From: an uncultured Clostridia bacterium
GTDB taxonomy: Bacteria; Bacillota; Clostridia; Oscillospirales; Acutalibacteraceae
Length of the DNA stretch: 5,789 bases
Direction of reading: 5' to 3'
Assembly: GCA_945971755.1 (NCBI GenBank)
Contig: CAMFPJ010000093.1
Span: 1 to 5,789 of the forward strand
Position numbers and translations under genes: made by a program. Below the pieces are notes generated by a model. The model ran no database searches and was not told the origin of the DNA. It worked only from the letters and a program-made list of their open reading frames with translations. How positions within the stretch are numbered: position 1 is the stretch's first letter; every line of letters begins with the position of its first letter. Below, piece after piece: positions 1-5,299 of the stretch.

Positions 1-30
1 GAGACGGTTGTTTTGATATCCCGTATTTAA
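1..30 (+). CDS. C-terminal end of a probable 23S rRNA (uracil-5-)-methyltransferase (RlmD/RumA-like), partial
   Basis: Frame 1 is open from the window edge and reads ETVVLISRI before a TAA at 28-30. This resembles the usual C-terminal end of RumA/RlmCD-type class I SAM-dependent RNA uracil-5-methyltransferases, which finish with HVETVVLLSR or close variants. Only nine residues are visible, so the call rests on one short motif recalled from the family. An alternative is frame 3, open from base 3 to a TAA at 72-74, with a 23-residue tail starting DGCFDIPYLSLTYK that I do not recognise. Upstream sequence would decide between them. Confidence 0.42.
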   Translation, partial: ETVVLISRI

Positions 31-87
31 GCTTAACTTACAAGAATTTTGTAAAAAAGACAAATATTATTTAATCGGAGATTTAAC

Positions 88-633
88 ATGAAAAAGATGG
101 ATTTTCACCGGTTTTCTGAAAAATACAAAGTGAGACGGCTAAACGATTCTGACATTCCGATGATTTACGACTTCTGTAAGAGCAACACACAGTATTACCG
201 ATACTGCGGACAAGATGTTTCTGTTGAATTGATAGAAAATGATATTCACGCTCTTCCCCCGGGGTGTTCTGCGGAGCAAAAATACTATTTAGGTTTTTTT
301 GAAGGGGATACCTTCGTTGCCTTAATAGATTTAATTGACGGTTATCCCGAAGAAGACTGTGTTTTTATCGGTTTCTTTATGGTTAACAACGCTATGCAGG
401 GAAAAAACACCGGAAGCCGAATAATTGAAAATCTTTCAGACTATCTTAAATCTGTCGGGTTCAGAATGTGTCGGTTAGGCATAGACAAAGACAACCCTCA
501 ATCAAACCGTTTTTGGAGGAAGAACGGATTTGAGGTAATACGGGAAGTAAAACAGGAAAACGGTACCGTTCTTGTTGCAGAAAAAAATTTGACCGATAAA
601 ATCGCTCTCTCAAAAGCACCGAAACACGATTAA
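88..633 (+). CDS. GNAT family N-acetyltransferase, substrate unknown
   Basis: A 181-residue cytoplasmic protein with the GNAT fold, which moves an acetyl group from acetyl-CoA to an amine. Motif A, the acetyl-CoA pyrophosphate-binding loop, is at residues 97-113 with Q104-G105-K106-N107-T108-G109 followed by SRII, matching the Q/R-x-x-G-x-G/A pattern. Motif B is at 136-150, where NPQSNRFWRKNGFEV is the typical beta-alpha-beta end of the fold. The ATG at 88 is chosen because GGAG at 77-80 lies seven bases upstream; the in-frame ATG at 97 is less well placed. Nothing identifies the substrate, and residues 1-60 are not informative. The neighbour after a 98-base gap is a second, different GNAT. 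No convincing promoter is visible in the short upstream gap. Confidence 0.88.
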   Translation: MKKMDFHRFSEKYKVRRLNDSDIPMIYDFCKSNTQYYRYCGQDVSVELIENDIHALPPGCSAEQKYYLGFFEGDTFVALIDLIDGYPEEDCVFIGFFMVNNAMQGKNTGSRIIENLSDYLKSVGFRMCRLGIDKDNPQSNRFWRKNGFEVIREVKQENGTVLVAEKNLTDKIALSKAPKHD

Positions 634-636
634 GGC

Positions 637-671
637 TTGTTGCAAACAAGGTTGTTTACCGTTAGCAACAA
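637..671. repeat. Nested inverted repeat in the gap between the two acetyltransferase genes
   Basis: The arms TTGTTGC (637-643) and GCAACAA (665-671) are a perfect 7-base inverted repeat around a 21-base spacer. Overlapping it is a second perfect 6-base pair, CTTGTT (636-641) with AACAAG (645-650), around a 3-base loop, so the two structures are mutually exclusive. No T-run follows, so this is not a standard terminator. It could be an operator, an RNA switch between alternative folds, or chance in a GTT/AAC-rich stretch. Confidence 0.4.
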
Positions 672-678
672 TTCCAAC

Positions 679-696
679 CATAAGCCACCGCTTATG
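679..696 (+). repeat. Perfect 7-bp hairpin upstream of the AAC(6')-like gene
   Basis: CATAAGC (679-685) pairs perfectly with GCTTATG (690-696) around the 4-base loop CACC. The sequence after it is not T-rich, so it is not an intrinsic terminator. It ends 23 bases before the ribosome binding site at 720-725, a position where a hairpin could affect translation or protect a processed mRNA end. The role is inferred only. Confidence 0.4.
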
Positions 697-731
697 TCAT
701 CACAAATCGTTTTGAGAACGGGAGGTAAAAT

Positions 732-1166
732 ATGATACGAAAAGCTGAAAGAAGTGACGCTGTAAAAATTGCACCTCTTGTGAATAAGCTTTGGCCGGAG
801 CACTCCGCGCAGGAGCTTATTCGCATTATTGAAGAATATATGGGCAATGCAAACTCGTGTGTTTACGTCTGTGAAACCGGCGAAGATTTAATCGGCACTG
901 CACTGTGCTGTTTGAGATACGACTACGTTGAGGGGTGTGATACAAGCCCTGTGGGTTACCTTGAGGGAGTGTTTGTTGAAGAAGCGTACCGCCGTCAGGG
1001 AATAGCCTGCGCCCTTGTAAAAGAATGCGAAGAGTGGGCAAAAGAAAAAGGATGCAGTGAATTTGCAAGCGACTGCGAACTTACAAATACAACGTCTCTG
1101 CATTTTCACCTTGACATAGGTTTTGAAGAAGAAAACAGGCTGATCTGTTTCAAAAAACGTATATGA
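732..1166 (+). CDS. Aminoglycoside 6'-N-acetyltransferase-like GNAT (AAC(6')-I type)
   Basis: A 144-residue GNAT, the usual size of the small AAC(6')-I enzymes, which acetylate the 6'-amino group of aminoglycosides with acetyl-CoA. Family signatures are RYDYVEGCDTSPVGYLEG at residues 62-79, the acetyl-CoA loop R87-R88-Q89-G90-I91-A92, the segment EEWAKEKGCSEFASD at 100-114, and the closing GFEEENRLICFKK at 130-142. These match, from memory, the AAC(6')-Iy/Iaa group of Salmonella closely in order and wording. The start is fixed by GGGAGG at 720-725, six bases from the ATG. The protein is cysteine-rich for its size (8 Cys). It is followed 31 bases later by bioY. Whether it confers resistance or has another acyl-acceptor cannot be told; obligate anaerobes already take up aminoglycosides poorly, so a housekeeping or cryptic role is possible. 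Confidence 0.82.
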   Translation: MIRKAERSDAVKIAPLVNKLWPEHSAQELIRIIEEYMGNANSCVYVCETGEDLIGTALCCLRYDYVEGCDTSPVGYLEGVFVEEAYRRQGIACALVKECEEWAKEKGCSEFASDCELTNTTSLHFHLDIGFEEENRLICFKKRI

Positions 1167-1197
1167 TATAAATAAAAAATATATTTAGGGGAATAAA

Positions 1198-1743
1198 ATG
1201 AAAAGCAAAAAGATTTTGAACATGACACTGATTGCTCTTATGGCGGCAATTATTGCCGTTTGCTCGTGGATTACCGTAGGAATCGGACCTGTTCCGTTCA
1301 CTCTCCAAACCTTCGGCATTTTTTTAGCACTTAGGTTTTTGGGCGGCAAAAAAGGCACTGCAGCAATCGGTATTTACATGTTGTTAGGTGCAGTGGGGCT
1401 TCCTGTTTTTTCGGGCTTTCGCGGAGGCTTTGGACACATTTTAGGTCCGACAGGCGGTTACATTCTCGGCTTTCTTTTAAGCGGTATTGTCGTTATGATT
1501 TTTGAAAAAATCAATAAAAAGTCGGTAGTGTTACGAATAATCTGTGACGCACTCTCGCTTATTGCCTGCTATGCACTTGGCACAGTTTGGTTCTATTTCA
1601 CCCTTGGCGTTAGTAAGGGTATGAGCATTATGGCGGTGCTTTCCGCTTGCGTAATACCGTTTATTATACCTGACCTTATTAAAATTTTACTTGCAGAGCT
1701 TATTTGCATAAAAACACCGAAGAGCATTAAAGAAAAAACATAA
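1198..1743 (+). CDS. bioY: Biotin transporter BioY (ECF transporter S component)
   Basis: A 181-residue integral membrane protein, the biotin-binding S component of an energy-coupling factor transporter. Hydrophobic segments fit the six-helix BioY fold. Family motifs are GPVPFTLQTFGIFLAL at residues 30-45, then LGGKKGTAAIGIYMLLGAVG at 48-67, then LPVFSGFRGG at 68-77, and the hallmark LGPTGGYILGF at 82-92. No ecfA or ecfT gene lies nearby, so it probably uses a shared ECF module (group II) or works alone as some BioY do. AGGGGA at 1187-1192 sits five bases from the ATG. I found no BirA-type operator (TTGTTAAC-like palindrome) in the 31 bases upstream, so biotin control, if any, would act further upstream. 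An intrinsic terminator follows 10 bases after the stop. Confidence 0.95.
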   Translation: MKSKKILNMTLIALMAAIIAVCSWITVGIGPVPFTLQTFGIFLALRFLGGKKGTAAIGIYMLLGAVGLPVFSGFRGGFGHILGPTGGYILGFLLSGIVVMIFEKINKKSVVLRIICDALSLIACYALGTVWFYFTLGVSKGMSIMAVLSACVIPFIIPDLIKILLAELICIKTPKSIKEKT

Positions 1744-1753
1744 AATATTATTT

Positions 1754-1778
1754 GGGGCGACCGCGTCGTCCCTTTTTT
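1754..1778 (+). terminator. Rho-independent terminator after bioY
   Basis: GGGGCGAC (1754-1761) pairs with GTCGTCCC (1765-1772) to form an 8-bp GC-rich stem with one G-T wobble and the 3-base loop CGC, followed directly by six T (1773-1778). This is a textbook intrinsic terminator and separates the acetyltransferase/bioY part from the rpe/Rnf-like part. Confidence 0.9.
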
Positions 1779-1787
1779 AATGCAATA

Positions 1788-1816
1788 TTGTAATTTAGAC
1801 AAAAGTATGGTAAAAT
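1788..1816 (+). promoter_or_regulatory. Probable sigma-A promoter for rpe and the genes downstream
   Basis: The -35 box TTGTAA (1788-1793, 4/6 match to TTGACA) and the -10 box TAAAAT (1811-1816, 5/6 match to TATAAT) are separated by exactly 17 bases. TGG directly before the -10 gives an extended TGn element. It lies just after the bioY terminator and would start transcription near 1823, about 22 bases before the rpe ATG, leaving room for its ribosome binding site GGAGG at 1833-1837. No operator is evident. Confidence 0.6.
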
Positions 1817-1844
1817 AAAACGATAAAATCTTGGAGGCGAGCGT

Positions 1845-2513
1845 ATGATTAAAATTTCTCCGTCTATTCTTTCCTGCGATTACGGCAAAATGGCGGACGA
1901 GCTTAAAAATATGGAAAACTGCGGAGCAGAGCTTATGCACATTGACGTTATGGACGGTCATTTTGTGCCTAACATTACCCTTGGTGCGCCTGTCTGCAAG
2001 TGCATTAAAAAATACACTTCCGTTCCCTTTGACGTTCACCTTATGATAAGCGAGCCTTTGAAATATGTTGATGACTTTGCAAAGGCAGGAGCAGACATTA
2101 TTTGTTTCCACACGGAGTCTGACTCAGATATTTCCGAAACTATTGAGGCAATCACATCAAAGGGTGTTCAGGCGGCTCTGGCTATTAAGCCGAAAACCCC
2201 TGCTGAAGCAGTTTTGCCGTATCTTAACAAAATTTCAATGGTGCTTGTAATGACGGTTGAACCCGGCTTTGGCGGACAGAGTTTTATGGAAGATATGATG
2301 CCTAAAGTCAGATTTATCCGTGATGAAATAAAAAAGAGAAACTTAGATGTTGACATTGAGGTTGACGGCGGAATAAACAAGGACACAATCAGCATTGCCG
2401 CAAAATCAGGTGCTAACGTGTTCGTTTCGGGCAGTGCGCTTTTCGGTGCCGCTGACCGCAAAAAAACTATGGACGACTTTAAGAAAAAAGCAAACGAAGC
2501 TTTTACAGACTGA
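1845..2513 (+). CDS. rpe: Ribulose-phosphate 3-epimerase
   Basis: A 222-residue cytoplasmic TIM-barrel enzyme that interconverts D-ribulose 5-phosphate and D-xylulose 5-phosphate in the pentose phosphate pathway; length is normal. It opens with ISPSILSCDY (residues 4-13). The metal-binding and catalytic residues are in place: H32 and D34 in MHIDVMDGHFVPN, H65 in FDVHLM, and D174 in EVDGGIN. The phosphate-grip loop MTVEPGFGGQSF is at 136-147 and the second phosphate site is near VSGSALFG. A usual NPxTP motif reads K115-PKTP here, a small deviation. GGAGG at 1833-1837 is seven bases from the ATG. In many Firmicutes rpe sits between rsgA and thiN; here it is preceded by bioY and followed after 18 bases by an RnfD-like gene, an uncommon arrangement that suggests co-transcription. 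Confidence 0.97.
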   Translation: MIKISPSILSCDYGKMADELKNMENCGAELMHIDVMDGHFVPNITLGAPVCKCIKKYTSVPFDVHLMISEPLKYVDDFAKAGADIICFHTESDSDISETIEAITSKGVQAALAIKPKTPAEAVLPYLNKISMVLVMTVEPGFGGQSFMEDMMPKVRFIRDEIKKRNLDVDIEVDGGINKDTISIAAKSGANVFVSGSALFGAADRKKTMDDFKKKANEAFTD

Positions 2514-2517
2514 ATTT

Positions 2518-2523
2518 AAGGAG
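2518..2523 (+). promoter_or_regulatory. Ribosome binding site that sets the TTG start of the RnfD-like gene
   Basis: AAGGAG lies eight bases before TTG at 2532 but only two bases before the in-frame TTG at 2526. The spacing supports 2532 as the start, giving an N-terminus of MANSGKIQKPKEF. No ATG lies nearby in frame; the next is residue 20, well away from this site. Confidence 0.75.
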
Positions 2524-2531
2524 AATTGATT

Positions 2532-3707
2532 TTGGCAAATTCCGGTAAAATACAAAAACCAAAAGAATTTACGGAAACAAGAAAAATTATGCTGAACTAC
2601 CTTTGTATGCTTTTGGCTTTGCTTGTTGCTGCAGTTTATACTTATGGCCTTCGCGCATTAGTAATTGCGGCTATCTCTGTTTCTGTAACCGTTGCCTGCA
2701 AAAAACTTTGTGAAGCAATTACCAAAAGTGAATATCCTCACGGTGACCTTTCCGGGCTTGTTACGGGGCTTATGATAGCGCTTCTTATGCCCTCAACCGT
2801 TCCGTACTACATTCCTGTTTTTGCCGGAATTTTTGCGGTAGTTGTTTGTATGCTGCCGTTCGGCACTGCTAAAAACTCCCCATTTGTTCCTGCTGCTGCT
2901 GCAATCTGCTTTGTTACATTTTGCTTCAGTGACAAAATGTTCTTATATCCGAGTATTCAAAACGGAGAATATGTGGCAGATAAAATAGGGACATCTCTTA
3001 CGTCTCTATTGTCATCAGGTACTTCGGTCAGAATAAACTCAGCGGTTGTGCTTCAAATTCTTACCGGTCAAATGCCGTCGGCGCTGGGCACGGGCTTTAT
3101 AATCATTTTATTCGGTGCGCTTCTTTTTTTGTTAATCAGGTATCCAAAAAATGCCTTGCCCTCACTTATGTTTTTGCTTTCATCCGCACTTTTCGCTTGC
3201 GTTTTCCCGAGAGTTAGCACAGGCGCTGTTTCTTCAATTACAATGGAAATGTGCGGCGGTATTCTTTTGTTCTCCACAGTATTTTTTATGTCTTACCCGT
3301 CAGTAATTCCGTCAAGAACTGTTTCATCGCTTATCTGGGGATTTGTTTCGGGTATTGTTTGTATGGCGTTCAGATATTTCGGCAGATTTGAGGACTCACT
3401 GATTTTCGGCATTCTAATCATGAACGGAACGGCAAGTCTTTTTGACGAACTTCCCCTTACAAAGTATGAAAAGAAAAAACTCGAGGACTCTGTCCCCTAT
3501 GAGCAAACAACAGAGCCGGAGGGAATTGTTCCCGAAGAAATTCTTAATGAAATCCCGGATATTTCCGATGAAGAGATTATTGCTCAGGATGAGGAGCCGC
3601 AAGCCGAAGGTGTTTGCGCTGACGGCTTACATGAGGTTATCAGCACGGAAAATGAAATAGACGAAACCTCTCCTTCTATTATTTTAGGAGGTGGCAGTAA
3701 TGAATAA
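2532..3707 (+). CDS. RnfD/NqrB-family membrane protein, divergent, with acidic C-terminal tail
   Basis: A 391-residue polytopic membrane protein starting at TTG. RnfD is normally a flavin-carrying membrane subunit of the Rnf ferredoxin:NAD+ oxidoreductase. Family features include GDLSGLVTGLMIALLMPS (71-88, for the usual D.iTGllLAL.lP), FGTAKNSPFVPAA (110-122, for the NPFNPA segment), the helix after GQMPSALG (179-186) and the C-terminal GRFEDSLIFGILIMN (284-298). Roughly eight to ten helices are predicted by eye. Deviations: the covalent FMN site, usually SGAT-like before PL, reads GTSLTSLL at 153-160, so T157 may align but its preceding Ala is Leu; the FMATDP motif reads FFMSYPSVIP at 251-260. 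Residues 318-391 form a hydrophilic tail with 23 Asp/Glu and no Lys/Arg, absent from ordinary RnfD of about 310-350 residues. By the positive-inside rule (KYEKKK at 311-316) the tail is cytoplasmic. The gene overlaps the next by 8 bases. Family membership is fairly sure; electron transfer is doubtful. Confidence 0.85.
   Translation: MANSGKIQKPKEFTETRKIMLNYLCMLLALLVAAVYTYGLRALVIAAISVSVTVACKKLCEAITKSEYPHGDLSGLVTGLMIALLMPSTVPYYIPVFAGIFAVVVCMLPFGTAKNSPFVPAAAAICFVTFCFSDKMFLYPSIQNGEYVADKIGTSLTSLLSSGTSVRINSAVVLQILTGQMPSALGTGFIIILFGALLFLLIRYPKNALPSLMFLLSSALFACVFPRVSTGAVSSITMEMCGGILLFSTVFFMSYPSVIPSRTVSSLIWGFVSGIVCMAFRYFGRFEDSLIFGILIMNGTASLFDELPLTKYEKKKLEDSVPYEQTTEPEGIVPEEILNEIPDISDEEIIAQDEEPQAEGVCADGLHEVISTENEIDETSPSIILGGGSNE
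3686..3692 (+). promoter_or_regulatory. Ribosome binding site that sets the ATG start of the RnfE-like gene
   Basis: AGGAGGT, a near-complete anti-16S match, lies seven bases before the ATG at 3700 and inside the 3' end of the RnfD-like gene. A frame-compatible GTG at 3691 overlaps this site and so cannot be the start. Confidence 0.85.
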
Positions 3708-4716
3708 GAGAATGAAAACCTTTCGCCTGATAAGAAACAGTGCGATTATCAGAAACCCGTTACTGCTTGAAGCAATCGGTCTTTGCCCTGTTGTAGCTAT
3801 TGCAACAACACTTAAATCAGCGGTATTTTTAGCGCTTGTTACGACTGTTGAACTTGTTGTGTGTGAATTTTTAGCGTCAAAATTTCTTAAAAAAGTAAGC
3901 AGATCTTGGCGAGTTGCCATTTACTTTTTAGTTGGTGCAGTTATTGTTTTACCCATTATGTACCTTGTCAACAGATTTGTACCCATTCTTTCGCTGGAGC
4001 TTGGTGTGTTCCTGCCGCTTATGGCGGTTAACTCTCTTTTGGCTCTTCATTGCGAGCGAGTTGCCGTTAAAAGAACGGTTAAGGACAGTTTGCTTGATGC
4101 CGTATCCGTTTCCGTATCTTACGGTGCCGTTACAATTATTACGGGCCTTTTAAGAGAATTTTTAGGCTACGGCACGGTAGGCGGAATAAATGTTCACATG
4201 CCGGTTACTTTCCCCGTAATGCTTATGCCCTTCGGCGGGCTTTTGATTCTCGGCTTTTCTGCGGCATTTCTTAAAAGTTACATTTACAAAAAATATCCCA
4301 AATCTTCTCCTGATAAAGCTTTTGACACGTCAGAGGTTCGCCAGTCCCTCAGCGGTTCATTAAGAGAGCTTATGAGTGACGATTTTAACCCATACGACGA
4401 GGGCGGGGACATCGGCGTTTCAGAAAACACAACTGCACCTGAAAAAGAAAAAACCTTAAAGCCTGAGACTGATAAACCTAAAACAGATAAACCCAAGAAA
4501 GAAAAACTCAAAAAAGAGAAAATAAAGAAAGATAAGAAAGCAAAACGCAAGGACAGTCAAGCAGAGAAAAAGACTCCGGATATAAAAACAAATGAAATTC
4601 CGAAATCTGAAGAAAGAACCTATCTTGACGATTTTTCGGATATGCTTTCAGACCTTGAAAGCTACAAAGCCCAAAGAAACACTGAGGACGAAAACGAAAG
4701 TGAGGGTGACGAATGA
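3700..4716 (+). CDS. RnfE/NqrD-family membrane protein, divergent, with long charged C-terminal extension
   Basis: A 338-residue protein; residues 1-196 are an Rnf-Nqr domain with about six helices, and the rest is extra (ordinary RnfE is about 200-230 residues). RnfE identity comes from NPLLLEAIGLCPVVAIATT (19-37), LSLELGVFLPLMAVN (97-111), KDSLLDAV (128-135) and LLREFLG (150-156). C29 in GLCP is the first cluster-ligand position and is kept. The second, the Cys of VNC..LGR in normal RnfE, is S112 here; C118 lies six residues on and might or might not compensate. The tail has a lysine-rich stretch (249-291, 21 Lys/Arg in 43) containing two TDKPK repeats, then an acidic end (304-338). The basic N-terminus KRMKTFRLIR suggests both ends face the cytoplasm. 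It overlaps the RnfD-like gene by 8 bases and the RnfA-like gene by 4 (ATGA), so translation is probably coupled. Confidence 0.86.
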   Translation: MNKRMKTFRLIRNSAIIRNPLLLEAIGLCPVVAIATTLKSAVFLALVTTVELVVCEFLASKFLKKVSRSWRVAIYFLVGAVIVLPIMYLVNRFVPILSLELGVFLPLMAVNSLLALHCERVAVKRTVKDSLLDAVSVSVSYGAVTIITGLLREFLGYGTVGGINVHMPVTFPVMLMPFGGLLILGFSAAFLKSYIYKKYPKSSPDKAFDTSEVRQSLSGSLRELMSDDFNPYDEGGDIGVSENTTAPEKEKTLKPETDKPKTDKPKKEKLKKEKIKKDKKAKRKDSQAEKKTPDIKTNEIPKSEERTYLDDFSDMLSDLESYKAQRNTEDENESEGDE

Positions 4717-5288
4717 GAGTAATTTTTGAACTTATAGCGGCGTCACTTTACGTTTCGCTTGTGCAAAACCTTATTTTCACCGGCGGTTACGGCGTCAGTG
4801 AGGCGGTGCGAATGAGCGCCAAGCCGAGAAAGCTTATTCCGCTTACTCTTTTTATGACTTATTTCTCCGTAACCGTATCTGCCGTTTGCGCAGGACTTGA
4901 GCTTATTCCCGAGTTTCACGAATCATCAGAAATTTTGCACATTATTACGTTCTCGGGAGTTGTTCTCGTAATTTACGCATTAACAATGATTGTCGTGCTT
5001 ATTTACGGAAAAATTCAGCCGAAAACAATCCGCAGAATAAGTATTGCGGCTTTTAACACGCTTATAATGGCAGTGCCGTACATTAACTATCGTTCTGCGT
5101 TTACCCTTACTCAAAGCATCGGCGCAGGCTTTGGAGCAGGACTTGCATTTCTGCTTGCGGTGCTCCTTATTAACGAGGGGCTTAAACGTCTTGATATGAA
5201 CACAAGTATCCCTGCATATTTTAAGGGTACTCCCGCACTTTTTATTTACACAGCACTTTTATCCCTTGCTTTTATGGGACTTAAATAA
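4713..5288 (+). CDS. RnfA/NqrE-family membrane protein lacking both cluster cysteines
   Basis: A 191-residue, six-helix membrane protein of normal RnfA length. The C-terminal end is diagnostic: SIPAYFKGTPALFIYTALLS followed by LAFMGLK (165-191) matches VP..FKGTPI.L...GLLSLAFMGF of RnfA, and IGAGFGAGLAFLLAVLL (136-152) matches the GaGLGFtLAL segment. In ordinary RnfA the [2Fe-2S] ligands are Cys in GICP and in TNCA.LG. Aligned here, the first reads GVSE with S29 and the second reads FNTLIMA with T116, so both are lost. The only Cys in the protein is C59, in a different helix. The start overlaps the RnfE-like stop as ATGA, with GAGGGTGA at 4702-4709 as a moderate ribosome binding site. It should partner the RnfE-like protein with opposite membrane topology, as the canonical pair does; electron transfer through a shared cluster looks unlikely. 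Confidence 0.84.
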   Translation: MRVIFELIAASLYVSLVQNLIFTGGYGVSEAVRMSAKPRKLIPLTLFMTYFSVTVSAVCAGLELIPEFHESSEILHIITFSGVVLVIYALTMIVVLIYGKIQPKTIRRISIAAFNTLIMAVPYINYRSAFTLTQSIGAGFGAGLAFLLAVLLINEGLKRLDMNTSIPAYFKGTPALFIYTALLSLAFMGLK

Positions 5289-5299
5289 AGGATAAAAAA

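Noticed and set aside
38..54. Terminator in the gap before the first acetyltransferase (TTACAA/TTGTAA)
   Set aside because: The stem is only 6 bp and entirely weak apart from one G-C pair, and it is followed by A rather than T on the + strand.
637..671. BirA operator for bioY
   Set aside because: The arms TTGTTGC/GCAACAA differ from the TTGTTAAC-type half sites and the 21-base spacing is wrong; it also lies over 500 bases from bioY with a gene in between.
634..731. Possible integron attC site between two acetyltransferase genes
   Set aside because: The inverted repeats do not end in the GTTRRRY/RYYYAAC core pair, no integrase is nearby, and neighbouring genes do not look like cassettes.
1111..1140. 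Promoter for bioY inside the AAC(6')-like gene (perfect TTGACA at 1111-1116)
   Set aside because: No acceptable -10 box lies 16-18 bases downstream, and the hexamer encodes the conserved end of the acetyltransferase.
1593..2111. A 172-codon open frame on the - strand across bioY, the terminator and rpe
   Set aside because: It is antisense to two well-conserved genes and crosses a clear terminator and promoter; its translation has no recognisable domain and reflects complementary codon bias.
4441..4560. Frameshift or low-complexity assembly artefact in the A-rich end of the RnfE-like gene
   Set aside because: The frame continues through to an acidic end that finishes exactly at an ATGA overlap with the next gene, and A-runs are not in phase for a standard -1 slippery heptamer.
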